Numbered from the stretch's first letter, positions 13,275 to 23,960 are shown. The stretch: DNA of 64,000 nt from Adiantum capillus-veneris (GCA_014529385.2 CM043969.1:31784446-31848445); one strand, 5' to 3'. The notes: generated by a model not told the origin, from the letters alone. Translations and numbers: made by a program.

Positions 13275-14894
13275 ATGCCCTCTTTTTTTACTATTGAGGA
13301 TGTATGCGGTGGGCTTGAAAAGTTGGCCACTCACAAAGCGGGAGATTTTCAAGGTATCAAGCCGGAGATGATCAAATGGACGGGAGATTTTACCCATGAA
13401 TGGATGTGTGAGATGTTCAACCTTGCACTTCAATATGGTATGCCTTATGATTGGAGTAGTAATTGGGTTAAGCCTTTGCACAAAGGAGGGTATGTAAAGA
13501 ATGTAAATAACTACTGGACTATAATGATTGGATAGCTTATGGAAAAGTTGTTTGGGTGTATAATGGAGATAAAATTGAGTGATTGGGCTAAATATAATGA
13601 CAAGCATGCAAAGAGACAAGCGGGTTTTTGTCGATGCCATACAACCATTGATCATCTTGTCACTCTTCGTGTTCTCATGGAGGAAAGTCGGTTGAAAGGC
13701 AAGCGATTGTATTATTGTTTTGTGGACTTTAAGAAAGCCTTTGATATGATTCCACGTAACAATTTTTGGAGAAGGATGGAAGAACTCCAAGTGCCAAGTG
13801 AGTTTATGCTTGCGGTTTCTTAAATCTATGAGAAGGTGCTTTGTCAATTACGCATGGGAAGAGAAATTTCAAAAAAATTTGTAAGCACTATTGGGGTTAA
13901 ACAAGGATGTCCGTTGTCACCAACTCTCTTTGGTCTATGCATCGATCAATTGGAACAAATGATACTTGACTTTATGCAAGAAGAAGGCATTGAAGAGGTC
14001 ACTATTTGCAATGCGGTAATCACGCTTTTGTTGTATGCGGATGATGTAGTGCTTCTAGCACACACTTTAGAAGATGCACGAAAGCTTATGGTTGTTCTTG
14101 AGAACTTTTGCTTGCATAGTGGTCTGATTGTGAATGAATCCAAGACAAAGGTTATGCTTGTGAAAATCAACCATAAGGAGAAGCCATGCATTGTGTACAA
14201 CAATGAGACACTTGAAGTGGTTGAGAGCTTTAAGTACCTTGTCCTTGAGGTTCCGTCCAATCACAAGTGGCATGAATATGTTATGCGTCATTTGGAAGCA
14301 GGGAAGAGAGAATTTTATGCATTTGAGAACATGTGTAATGCGGGAAACATCAAGTGTTTCGTTCTCATGAAGTATCTTTTTGATGCATTGGTGAAAACGG
14401 TTCTTCTTTATGGAGTTGAAGTGTGGGGCGGGAGCATCTCAAAGTCTACTTGGAAAGAGTTTGAGAATGTCCAAAAGCATTTTCTTACAAACTTTCTCCA
14501 AGTGAAGACACAAACACCATATATGCTCCTACTTCTTGAGTCGGGATGTCTTCCAATTGAGGTTATGGCCATGGAAAGGGTTGTGGAGTACATGATAAAG
14601 ATGCGTCAAAACCCCTCACATCGACCTCCTAAAATTGCATGGGAAGCAAGCAAAAAAGTTCAAAAGACGCATAAAAGCAATATCTTGAGCACGGGATGGA
14701 TGCAAGACATAAAGAAGTGGTTTGGGAGATGGGATGCATTACAATTGCTACATGATGCTTCAATTGACTCCCAAGTGAATGAAGCTTTTCTACAACGCCA
14801 ATGTATTACGGCTTGGGAGAAATCCGGTGGGTCACACTTCATACATTACACCACCCGTATTGCCCCCAACTACAAAACCAAGTTCTTCGCCTGA
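13275..14894 (+). pseudogene. LINE reverse transcriptase
   Basis: One frame covers the whole domain, broken only by TAG at 13533-13535 and TAA at 13821-13823. Recognisable blocks are DFQGIKPEMIK, WVKPLHKGG, KRQAGFCRCHTTIDH, CFVDFKKAFDMIPR (motif A, first catalytic Asp), GVKQGCPLSPTLF (motif B) and LLYADDVVLLA at about 14030-14060 (motif C; Y-A-D-D carries the two catalytic Asp). NESKTKVM follows, then a thumb region with ALVKTVLLYGVEVWGG. The enzyme copies LINE RNA at the nicked target. Restricting damage to two stops over 540 codons implies moderate age. Confidence 0.85.
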
Positions 14895-15114
14895 CAGAGG
14901 AAACCGTACTCACACTTACATGCTTGAGCCTATCCCCTTGTCGGTGATATGCACTATCGCAACCATTTGGCTTAGCTCCCATTTCCTTCGATGCGAGATA
15001 GGGCGTTGGGGCAATGAAGAAGAGTCAAAGCGACTGTGCACATTATGGTCACTGCAAGTTCGAGAGTCTGAGTACCACACACTACCCAAGTGCTCAGCTT
15101 TTGGTCACATCTGA
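14895..15114 (+). pseudogene. LINE C-terminal zinc-knuckle-like end
   Basis: After a frame change the sequence reads IGRWGNEEESKRLCTLW and ESEYHTLPKCSAF. This resembles the C-terminal C-x2-C...H-x4-C segment of plant LINE proteins, with the second Cys replaced by Trp. It belongs to the same polyprotein. Confidence 0.55.
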
Positions 15115-15302
15115 ACTTGCGTCTCTCACATTTTCAGCCATAACTTAGACCTGCACACTTGCCTCTCCCAGCCAAAGTGTGGGCTCTCCATTGGGACTCT
15201 CATCACCACAATTTTTGGAGCATCGAGAGTCACTCATCAGCTATACATCACATGTAACTTTGATCCCATAGGTCATATTTGACCTCCAAGGACGATAATA
15301 AA

Positions 15303-15303
15303 A

Positions 15304-15376
<73 letters not shown>
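15303..15376. repeat. (TC)n followed by (TA)n and (TTTA)n microsatellite
   Basis: A compound simple repeat directly follows the LINE 3' region and may derive from its tail. A second (TC)n tract of about 44 bases is at 15696-15739. Confidence 0.9.
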
Positions 15377-15378
<2 letters not shown>

Positions 15379-15692
15379 TTATTTATTTATGTCGATGTAA
15401 TTAAGTCTAAACAAAACCCATGTTAATGTGTTGAAGGTGTTGCAGGATTGGAGAATATCTCATCTAGAGGACATTCAACCACATTCAACTGTGCAGGTCA
15501 GTCCTTTAAACAAACTCCGAATCATTCTATTTTAATGGCATTTATTATTCACATGCATGCTAGTATAGTAGTGTTGGTACAATTAATGTCTCTCTTTCTC
15601 TCTCTGTCAATAAAGGATTTATTTCATATATCTCCATTGCTTCATAGCATATGTGCATTATGACATTTTATGATTAGAATGTAGCTATCCAT

Positions 15693-15695
<3 letters not shown>

Positions 15696-15730
<35 letters not shown>

Positions 15731-15739
15731 TCTCTCTCT
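15696..15739. repeat. (TC)n microsatellite
   Basis: A nearly pure TC run lies about 130 bases upstream of the first exon of the ParB/methyltransferase-like pseudogene. Confidence 0.9.
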
Positions 15740-15870
15740 TCTTTGAAAGGCTTTCCTCTGTGTCCATGAAACTTATGTGAGTATCAAGAAGAACATCACA
15801 ACCTAAGAGAAGTCATGTGTAATAGTATTGAGATATTAAGATTTCATTTCAATTTTCTTACGGAAAACAA

Positions 15871-16348
15871 ATGGCTACAAAAAATTTGTCTTTTAGCAAG
15901 AATGAGCACGTGGTGCTCTTAAGCAAGGGCAAGGAAGTTGGGAAAGGAATCGTGATCCAGTCTCTACCCCACGAAAAGCTACATGGAAGAGAGTTTCCTA
16001 GAGGCACATTGGGAGTAGCCGTCCAGTTAGCATCAGCTCCCAGTCTAGTGTTGCCACATGTTCCACCCATTGACGATGATGTGTGCACCTTAGGTGCAGC
16101 AGTGGACACAATTGTGGCGTGGCTGATAAGAGAATTGATAATGAGACCTCTAAATTTTGTTCTGTCCTACATGCTCTCTTTTGCAAGAAACATCCAACAT
16201 TTTGTGTCCAAGCAAAATGACAACAAACTGTATCATCTGGAGCCAAAGTTTCAGTACCTGTCGCTCCACGAGCCACTAGCATAGCATCGAGTGCTCCACT
16301 CAAACCAAACGTTTCAAAGCCTCCTCCAAAGACTCTTGGTGCAAAGGT
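15871..16348 (+). pseudogene. First exon: DUF8039-like domain of the ParB/methyltransferase-like gene
   Basis: ATG at 15871 opens a frame reading VVLLSKGKEVGKGIV, then FPRGTLGVAVQL, and TLGAAVDTIVAW near 16090-16125. This resembles DUF8039, a small domain of unknown function common in plant transposon-linked proteins: a strand rich in 'G.V', then 'TLG.A.G..V.W'. The frame changes after IVAW and continues in another frame as a Pro-rich tail that ends at GTAAGC (16349). It lies upstream of, and on the same strand as, the ParB-like exons. The domain name is from memory of the pattern and needs a profile search. Confidence 0.45.
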
Positions 16349-16446
16349 AAGCCATTAGAGTTTAGTGCCCTAAATACTCATGAAATTAATCATTGTTTGC
16401 CAGTAATCTAGGCTAGTAATTATTTGTTTATGACCAACTTAAGTAG

Positions 16447-17450
16447 TCGATGGGTGTCAAGAAAAGAAGTGCAGATCAAGCAAGTGAAGTTGTTGAAAGC
16501 AAGTGGGTCACACGAGCACAAAAAGAAGACCACCCTAGTTGGGAGCCACCAAAGAAAAAGGGCAGAATTGCTTTGAAAAAGGATGTAGCTAGCACAAAGA
16601 AAGAATTCACCAAAGCGAAAGGAGTGAAGAAGCCAGTGAAAGCGAGTGCATAGGTACCAGCACTATCAAAGGACCAGATCCCTATTGCAAACTACTCAAG
16701 AGAAGAACATGATGAAAGAGACGATGCGGGGGATGAAGATCGCGGTCTTTTTACTATTTACCGAGAAATCCACGCTGAAATGGGATTTGCTCGACGGCAC
16801 TTTGCACCACCTTGAGGTTGGTAATTTTTAGATTTGGTAGGCTCATGTAACATTCATGAAGCAAACTACAAGATTATAAACTTTTCTAACATGGTTATAC
16901 ATGATACTCGCAAGGTACCACTACCACTAGTGCCATTGTGCCTCTTGTTACCACATCCAGCGGTATGGCCAGTGCAAGATCGGATGAACAATCTAGCGTT
17001 GGAGTTATCTAGAAATGGATATGTTCCTCATCGTTCCAGATTCGTGCTTTCAATAAGGACTCCAGATCTAGATCGAGTAGAAGTTAGTCATGCTATTCAA
17101 AAAACCTGGGATCCAATCTGGATGCAACTAAATGAGGATTTTGAGAAACAATTTGATAAATTCGGGTGGGAGGACGTGAAAGGAAAAATGTTGTACACAT
17201 GGCATGGGAATCACCATCTTCGGGCATGGAATGTGCAAATTGATACAGGTACATGACTTCTTACACTATTGTTTCTGACTCTTTATCAAGAAGATAAGAA
17301 TTTTATGAAACTATGCAATGTGATTTTGCTAAATAGCTCACAAAGAGGAGCCTAAGTATCATTGTTGTGTGGAAGCCTGCATGGTTGAGGTCACTAAAGA
17401 GAACGAGGGAGAAGTTCTCATTGTGGTGGCACGCTCGAATTGGTAAGCTG
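16447..17450 (+). pseudogene. Exons with basic linker and ParB-like (GNHxxxAW) segment
   Basis: A lysine-rich linker (16450-16650) is followed by LALELSRNGYVP, SRFVLSIRTPDL and Y-T-W-H-G-N-H-H-L-R-A-W at about 17194-17235. ParB/sulfiredoxin-type domains have 'L..sI...G...PI.V' then a 'DGNHR..A' loop that binds nucleotide or phosphate. Here the Arg is His. The exon ends at GTACATG (17249). The next exon, after TAG near 17336, reads HKEEPKYHCCVEA and EVLIVVARSN and ends at GTAAGC. Stops near 16654, 16815 and 16830 show decay. ParB-like assignment is inference from motif and spacing. Confidence 0.45.
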
Positions 17451-17564
17451 AGCTATAACATAATTAACTCATCCTAGTCGATCGATAAGCTTAGCTATAG
17501 CATGATTATTGCTTCCTAGTCGAATCGATAAGCTTAGTTATAGCATGATTATCGCTTCCTAGTC

Positions 17565-19020
17565 TTTTAATGGTGTAAGTTTTGTTGGCACACGATTAAT
17601 GACAAAGGCTACGTAAAAACTTCTTTCATAGATATGCTATGTATGGTAAGAGCAATGGGCACAGCCAACATGCTTAAGGGTTTGGAGGACGATGTTCTAG
17701 GCTGGTTGCAACAAGAACTAGATGCTGAAATGAATAAGTGTGGAGGGTTGTGGAGACACTGGTACAAGGTTCCTCTTATTGTGCTATCCCAACTACTATA
17801 TCTGGTAAGTTTCATTGTCCTTTTGGTTATTCTTAGCATTAGAATGTAGTGGATCAAACAAAGAATGAACTAATGTCACGATTCAGGCAAAGTACACAAA
17901 GGCTTTGCAATTTGTGAGTAATAAGCGAAATGAGCTCTCAACGGAGGAGTTCACTACCCATTTCCGCAACGCATTCTAAAGGCTGACAAGAAAGGCCGAA
18001 AAAATACGCAACGGGCATCCGCAATTGCAGATCCTAACTTAGGAGAAGAGTGGTGGAGGTAAGACTAAGAGGGATTTCTTTCAAAGGGAGTTATGTTTAC
18101 ATTCACGTGCTCCTCTAAAATTTTTAACATTTGTTTCTAGATTGCTTATGGACATAGATTGGAGCCGAAGACCAAAGTGGTTGACAGATGATCGAATATA
18201 TAGTCTTGCATGTGCCAAACTACCAAACGATCATCATAGCAATGTGCTAAGGGCCTTGGTTAGTGATGACCCAACCACGTTATATCCAATCCTGAAATCC
18301 GCACTAAGTAAGCTCATTTTGTGATAAATGTTTCACAAAAAAGAGTATAGTACTCTATAATGTAGTTGTGTGATAATGTAGACGAGCACTCCCTGTTTCG
18401 CACTTGGTTACACCAAGAGACATGGTGGAATCGACTTGTGAACGAGGCTACAAGACAGTATGCACTGCTAAAGAAATCATGTCGTCTCCCTAAAAAATGC
18501 ACCCTTGTGACAACTATACGAGAGTGGCAATCGAGGTACAGTGGCACATTGTATGAAGTGAAGTGCGAGACATTGAAAGGTGGACTCAAAGCTAACAAGC
18601 AAAAACAGAAGGAGGGTACTAACATGGCCACCAAATGAGCATTTTATAGGTATGTAATCTTGTCCTAATTGTTTCCTAAACCCTAAACAATTTGGGTGGT
18701 TGTCAATATGTATATTTTGGCAAACATATACCAGATGGGTGCGGACAATGGGTTGGACAGATAGAGTTCCAGTTACAAAAGAGTGGCTCAATGTGAAGCA
18801 CATTGCATGCATGTATACGGAAGAACAACGTGCAGCATTGTGGCAAAAAAAAGTGTATGTTGAGTGTCCTCTTCTTATTGAATTTGCAAAGGACACTTTC
18901 CCCTAACGAGCGGGAGCAGTTCGGGGAGGCAGAGGCTGGTAGAGTTAAAAGACAACAAGAAGAGGTAAAAGCATACAAAGACATAGTTAAACTATTTTTA
19001 AGTCATCTGAGGAACACGTG
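17565..19020 (+). pseudogene. Middle exons of the same gene, helical, function unknown
   Basis: Five coding-like blocks are bounded by GT/AG: about 17624-17801 (ANMLKGLEDDVLGWLQQEL), 17887-18059, 18141-18306 (RRPKWLTDDRIYSLACAKL), 18380-18638 (LFRTWLHQETWWNRLVNEA, then a Lys-rich end) and 18731-18966 (WTDRVPVTKEWLNVKHIAC). The introns are about 70-90 bases. I recognise no domain. In-frame stops occur at about 17978 and 18040. Their continuity in strand and splice style argues that they are one transcription unit with the flanking ParB-like and methyltransferase-like parts. Confidence 0.4.
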
Positions 19021-19346
19021 AAATTAATTTTGCCAGGGTAAGAACCTACGTTTCCTAAAAGGAAAAGATGTTGTGACTGAGGAGACACATAATGAAGAAG
19101 AGGGGGAGGAGCATCGTGAACCAAGGTGCAGTGATGGTGAATGTCCTTAGGAGTTTGAGGATGATGAAGACGAAAGTGATGTGCCGCCTTCTCTCACTGC
19201 TAAACCTCCAAGAGCCCCACAAACTACCCAGGCAAGTATTCACACACCCTTACTGTTGTCTCAATAGAAAGGTTCTACTAATAGTACTCGTGTAATTTAT
19301 ATGCTCTCCACATGAGAGCAGCACGAAGAAGGATAAAGGTCAAGTA

Positions 19347-19880
19347 ATGGACAAAGATACTTTGATGCCTCCAAACAAGGAAAGTACATCAAGTCCTAAA
19401 GCAGGTCAAGAGGGAGACACGCAATCAATGGGGGAGAACCTATTAACACCAAGACCCTTGTCGGCATGGAAGCCACCAAGAAGCTTAGAGAAAGGCAGCA
19501 CATTAATCGCGCCACCTCATCTTCCAACCCATGTACCCATGGAATCTGCGAGCATACAGGGGAACATTCAATCTCCTAATAGTTCCACAACACATCAAGT
19601 GTCTGAACCATCCAAATACTCCTCAATTCCTCCCCAACAACAACAGCCATCAGAAGCTCATAGTCATGTCCCAGAGCCTGAACAAGCACCACCAGCATCT
19701 CATACCACTTCAGAGCCTGAACAAGCACCACCAGCATATCATACCACTTCAGAGCCTCATGTTCTTCCTCTGCATGACAAGGCACTTGAGCAGGCACAAA
19801 AACAACTCATAGAGACTGAAATTAATATAGGGCCTGCTTCTGTACACCCCCAGGTGTCCACTAATAGTGAAGGATTGTAG
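19347..19880 (+). pseudogene. Pro/Gln/Ser-rich linker exon
   Basis: This is an open frame of 177 codons rich in Pro, Ser, Gln and His. It contains two full 13-residue repeats (SEPEQAPPASHTT and SEPEQAPPAYHTT) from a 39-base tandem unit, plus a partial third. It is probably a disordered linker between the helical middle region and the methyltransferase-like domain. It ends at TAG 19878. Confidence 0.4.
19673..19757. repeat. 39-bp tandem repeat in the linker exon
   Basis: Units starting AGAGCCTGAACAAGC at 19673 and 19712 are nearly identical, and a third start is at 19751. Confidence 0.9.
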
Positions 19881-19963
19881 GATGCCATACACTCTAAGGA
19901 AATTTCAACAATTATCGGCCTACCTCGTAAGTATAGAATGATTGATTGTGGTATATGTTGTGC

Positions 19964-20069
19964 AATAAGCAAGGTATTTATTGTAGTGGGTGGATACAGA
20001 TGATGCGAATGGAAAAATAAGCAAGGTATTTATTGAGTGGGTGGATACAGATGATGCGAATGGCAAAAT
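19964..20069. repeat. 53-bp tandem duplication
   Basis: Two copies of a unit beginning AATAAGCAAGGTATTTATTG start at 19964 and 20017. They differ by only a few bases. Each copy encodes WVDTDDANGKI, so the duplication lies in coding-like DNA. Confidence 0.9.
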
Positions 20070-20364
20070 AACCAAAGTTTCAATGATATTGTCTAGTGTA
20101 GCAGAGGCTGGTCATCATGGAGAGCCTGCTCTTCATGTTGGAGGTGAGCAGATGTCTAGCAACAAAGGGAAGGTATGTTTAAGTATATTAAATACATGCA
20201 CTTACCTGTTTGTTATATCCAGATGTCATGGTGCAATGCAACACTCCACCTCCCAATGAAGTGCATAATGCAATGGCACATAGATCCGGTATGCTAACAA
20301 CCTGAGGTACTCCCGGTATTACTGTCTCACCTTACTAACTGGATATTCATTTGTTTAAAATCAG

Positions 20365-21340
20365 ATCCTACAGTTTTAGCTATTGATCCTATGGGAGTAG
20401 CTGAGGAAACGGGCAAGAGAGATGTAGGTTCCCTACTCACAAATATTGCTATAGTAGCTAGGCAAAGCTTTCGGGTGTGAGGCGGGACAACGAATGCAGG
20501 TTGCGATGCAATATTTTATCATCTCCCCACCAACACAAGCGTCGTTAAGATAACATTACATAGTATCCCCAAATGGAACCATTTTGAGCTCAATCAAATC
20601 CAAAAGGTCTTTGGGATTGCCAGAGAGTATCTTGATGAGAAGGAAAATTTGGCGTTTTTATGTCGTTGAGAACATGCATGGGAATTAGTGAGCTTAGAAA
20701 ATCAAAATGGGTACTATCTTGACCATAAAACTATTGTCCTGTGTGCTACTCCATTCATCCTTCATGGTGGTGTTGCGGTAGGTAAAACTACTTTCTTGGT
20801 TTGGAAAATTAGTGTGTGATAGAGTGTGTCCTCATTATGACTCTTAAGTCCCACAGATGCGGTGCTTGGAAATCATTGTATTCCACAAGATTGGTGCTTA
20901 CATATTGAATTGAAAGCCTGATTCGGAGGTCATCTATTATTACTACAACGCAAGTCATTGGCAACTCAAAACAAATGGCTCTCCTTGATGAGGTATGCCT
21001 TGAGTTTTCAACAAGTTCACCTCGATTGTATTTGCTTATCTAATTTACCAGGCATGCGTCTAGAATGATAACATCTATGCAGGGGGCATGGAGAGAAGTC
21101 CAACTTTACACGAGAAGCTAATCTCTTTCTATACAGAGGAGGGTAATGTAGTATTACAAATGTATGTCAGTTGCGGTCTTCTTGCACGTCCGGGGTTGCG
21201 AATGGGTCGACATGTATTGTTGCTAGATAGACAAGAGTCAATGGAAGAATTACAACATCTATGTAATAGTAAGTGTCTTTCTTCCTTGAGTAGTGTGAAA
21301 TGGGAATTATGTATTCCTCCTAATATGATGCTAAGTAAGA
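20365..21340 (+). pseudogene. DNA methyltransferase-like (N4/N6 class) domain, inactive
   Basis: Three exons. The first (about 20365-20779) reads CDAIFYHLPTNTSV, then ELNQIQKVFGIAREYL and a strand LAFLC, ending at GTAGGT. The second (20858-20992) reads EIIVFHKIGAYILN. The third starts near 21053 and contains RSPTLHEKLISFYTEEGNVVLQM, then GLLARPGLRMGRHVLLLDRQES. The last part matches the SAM-binding end of beta-type methyltransferases: 'HP..KP..L...fi..ys..gd.VLDpF.GsGtt...a..lGR..iG.e'. The catalytic D-P-P-[YWF] motif is expected at 'HLPT', and both acidic and first Pro positions are changed. Stops occur near 20500, 20668, 20915 and 21062. Assignment is by motif reading only. Confidence 0.5.
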
Positions 21341-21359
21341 TCCGCTTGGTAATTGATCG

Positions 21360-21980
21360 TCGTGAAGGCACAGGCACACTTCCTTCTTGCCATGCCAAAA
21401 GGAAACTCATAGTGTTCTCGATGTTAACGGTGTCCTGTTGAAATGGTGGCGGTGGGAAAGTGCTCATTACCACGCTGTGAATATGCATAATGTAGGGTGA
21501 ATGGGTGTGTCATTGCTACCTAGGATATTGCTATTGCTGAGGGTGATGTTTGAGCTTTTTGATGTAGGGGTTTGGAGCTCCCTGCAAGAGAAAAATCTCA
21601 CCCCCCTTATCGATTTAATTAAGAGTAAATACAAAGAGGCTGGGTATGGTGAGACATTTTTCAAGTTTTGCCTGCATCAAGGACACTGTGAAGAGAGGCA
21701 CTATGAAGATAAGCATCCAAAATTCAATTTGGTGTTTGTGAAGAACTTTAGATCTCAATCGGTTGCCTCATACATCATGGATCCTTTGGACACCATTCTA
21801 GTAGATGACAATTCTGAGAAGGCAATCGAAAACCCACCACATATGCTTGTCACAGTAAGGAGTTACGAGGGAGCGAGCAACGACAATGTGCTCCTCATGA
21901 ATTTACTCCCATGTCTAAAAGATCTTCATGCATATCCTGGGTTAGCATCATATTATATCAAGAACACGCCTTTCAAATAG
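21360..21980 (+). pseudogene. FCP1/SCP-like HAD phosphatase domain (copy B)
   Basis: HAD motif I LDVNGVLLKWW is read at 21415-21450. After a frame change the frame from 21501 gives FELFDVGVWSS (W-S-S motif), LTPLIDLIKSKY, KHPKFNLVFVKNF, DTILVDDNSEKA (the D-D motif near 21790) and SYEGASNDNVLL, ending with TAG? no: the frame closes at 21978-21980 (TAG). As in copy A, the second nucleophile-loop Asp is Asn. It directly follows the methyltransferase-like exons, so it is probably the C-terminal domain of the same gene. Only one small frame change separates motif I from the rest. Confidence 0.7.
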
Positions 21981-22207
21981 GGTACGCAATTTATGTCATA
22001 GGATTCATTTAATAGGTGATTGGTTTAAAATACTGTCTTCTACGACTTCTTAGTAAACTTTAAATATTAATCTAGTTTTTGTTAAGAGCATTGTCCCTAA
22101 CCAAAATTTGATTGTAGTTTCTGCAGCGCATGATGGTGGGGAAGTTGAGCACACAACGGAGGCAACACATGGTCTTGGAGGAGATGCGATCACGGCACAT
22201 CCTTAAA

Positions 22208-22648
22208 TGTGATGAGGGAACCAAGATAATTGTGTACACAACAATGTCTAGCTGTTATATTGTAACTCAAAATCATTAAATATATAAAGGTATTTGGGTC
22301 ATTTATTAGTCTCCACTCTCTATCTTTGTTTTGATCTATTTGGTTTTAGGTATGTACATGTGATGAGGGGACCAAGATAATTGTGTACACAACAATGTTT
22401 AGCTGTTATATTCTAACTCAATATCATCAAATAAATAAAGATATTTGGGTCATTCATTAGTCTCCACTCTCTATCTCTATTTGGTTTTAGATATGTACAT
22501 GTGATGAGGGGACCAAGATAATTGTGCACACAACAATGTTTAGCTATTATATTGTAACTCAACGTCATCAAATAAATAAAGATATTTGGGTCAATTATTA
22601 GTCGCCACTCTCTATCTTTGTTTTAATCTATATGGTTTTAGATATGTA

Positions 22649-22650
<2 letters not shown>
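22208..22650. repeat. Three tandem copies of an approx. 145-bp unit
   Basis: Copies begin TGTGATGAGGG at 22208, 22359 and 22500. Each contains AAGATAATTGTG, TAGCTGTTATATT (with small changes) and TAGTCTCCACTCTCTATC. Each also carries AAATATATAAAG or AAATAAATAAAG. They sit downstream of the HAD domain, where a 3' untranslated region would be expected. Confidence 0.9.
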
Positions 22651-22716
<66 letters not shown>

Positions 22717-23026
22717 CAAACATTGTAGCTTAAATGATTTTAGCATGCGGTAGCGTGAACATGCACCCAACTCAGAGTAATTGTTTTCTTTTGATTCAAT
22801 TTGATAGAAAACCACATCCCAATGTGCGGGGAGGGATAGGGATTAGTGGGGTAGAGGAGAAGAGAGAGGGTAGGAGGAGCAGATGGAGAGATGGAGAGAG
22901 AGAGAGGGGGGGGGGGGGGGGGGGGAGGGGGGGGGGGCGGTAGGGGTTAGAAAACCATATTGCAATGTGGGGAGGGATGGGGATTAGTGGGGTAGAGAAG
23001 AAGAGAGAGGGTAGGATGAGCAAATG

Positions 23027-23068
<42 letters not shown>

Positions 23069-23101
23069 TTTAATGGGGGAGAGGAAAAGAGAGAGAAGAG
23101 T

Positions 23102-23152
<51 letters not shown>

Positions 23153-23542
23153 AGGGAGAGATAGAGAGAGGGGGAGGGTAGTGGGTGGGAGGGAAAGAGA
23201 GACATGGGATGTGAGTGCGCGGATGCGGTGCGTGTGCGCAGAGAGTGCAAAGGGAAAAGAGGGAGAGAGAGAGCACGACACAGGATGTGGGTGGAGCTCC
23301 CAAATCTTGTTGTGTGAGATTTGGGAGTGCAGAGGGGAAAGAGGGGGAGAGAAAGAGAGCACGGCACAGGATGTGGGTGGAGCTCTCAAATCTCACTGTG
23401 TGAGCACCATGTGAGAATGTGAGTGAGAGCTCCTCATTCTTTGTATGTATAAAGAATAAGGAGATAAATGTGGGTGGTCGGACACTGGCCGGTGGACACG
23501 GGCAAAGCACGGTGAGGCCACCGCCTTTACTTAACATGGGAG

Positions 23543-23621
<79 letters not shown>

Positions 23622-23757
23622 AGAGGGAGGAAATGAGGTAGAGGAGAGAGAGAGGGAGGGAGAGAGAGATAGAGAGAGGGGGAAGGAGTGGGTAGTGGGG
23701 GAGACATGGGAGGACAAGAGGGGAGAGAGAGAGAGGGAGAGAGGGTTGGAGAGATAC

Positions 23758-23808
<51 letters not shown>

Positions 23809-23960
23809 AGAGGGAGGAATGAGGTGGAAGAGAGGGATTAGGAAGGAGGAGGAGGATGGTGGCTAGAGGAGGAGATCGAGGAAGAATGTGGAGGGGAGGG
23901 AGGATGTTGGAGGAGGAGGCTAAGGAGGAGAAGCAAGTGGAGGGGAGGAGGCACAAGGGC
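22651..23960. repeat. GA-rich (purine on + strand) microsatellite island
   Basis: At least five long (GA)n tracts occur (22651-22713, 23033-23067, 23106-23142, 23547-23617, 23760-23804). Between them are GGA/GAGG-rich spacers and a poly-G stretch (about 22907-22937). Long open frames here encode only RE or LS dipeptide repeats and are not genes. About 115 bases (23216-23415) contain two near copies of a GATGTGGGTGGAGCTC-type unit. Confidence 0.95.

Larger units (their letters stand above)
11900..15300 (+). mobile_element. Non-LTR retrotransposon (LINE), old but well preserved
   Basis: The order is endonuclease, linker, reverse transcriptase and C-terminal zinc-like region, all on the plus strand and mostly in one reading frame. 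The 5' end is uncertain, because endonuclease-like sequence (a GETRV segment near 11985) precedes the first long open frame. The 3' end is placed where the sequence runs into (TC)n(TA)n at 15303. No clear target duplication was found. It sits between two older gene relics. Confidence 0.8.

Noticed and set aside
15871-22000. A bacterial or phage contamination segment
   Set aside because: ParB/methyltransferase-like parts are split by GT-AG introns and embedded in plant repeats.
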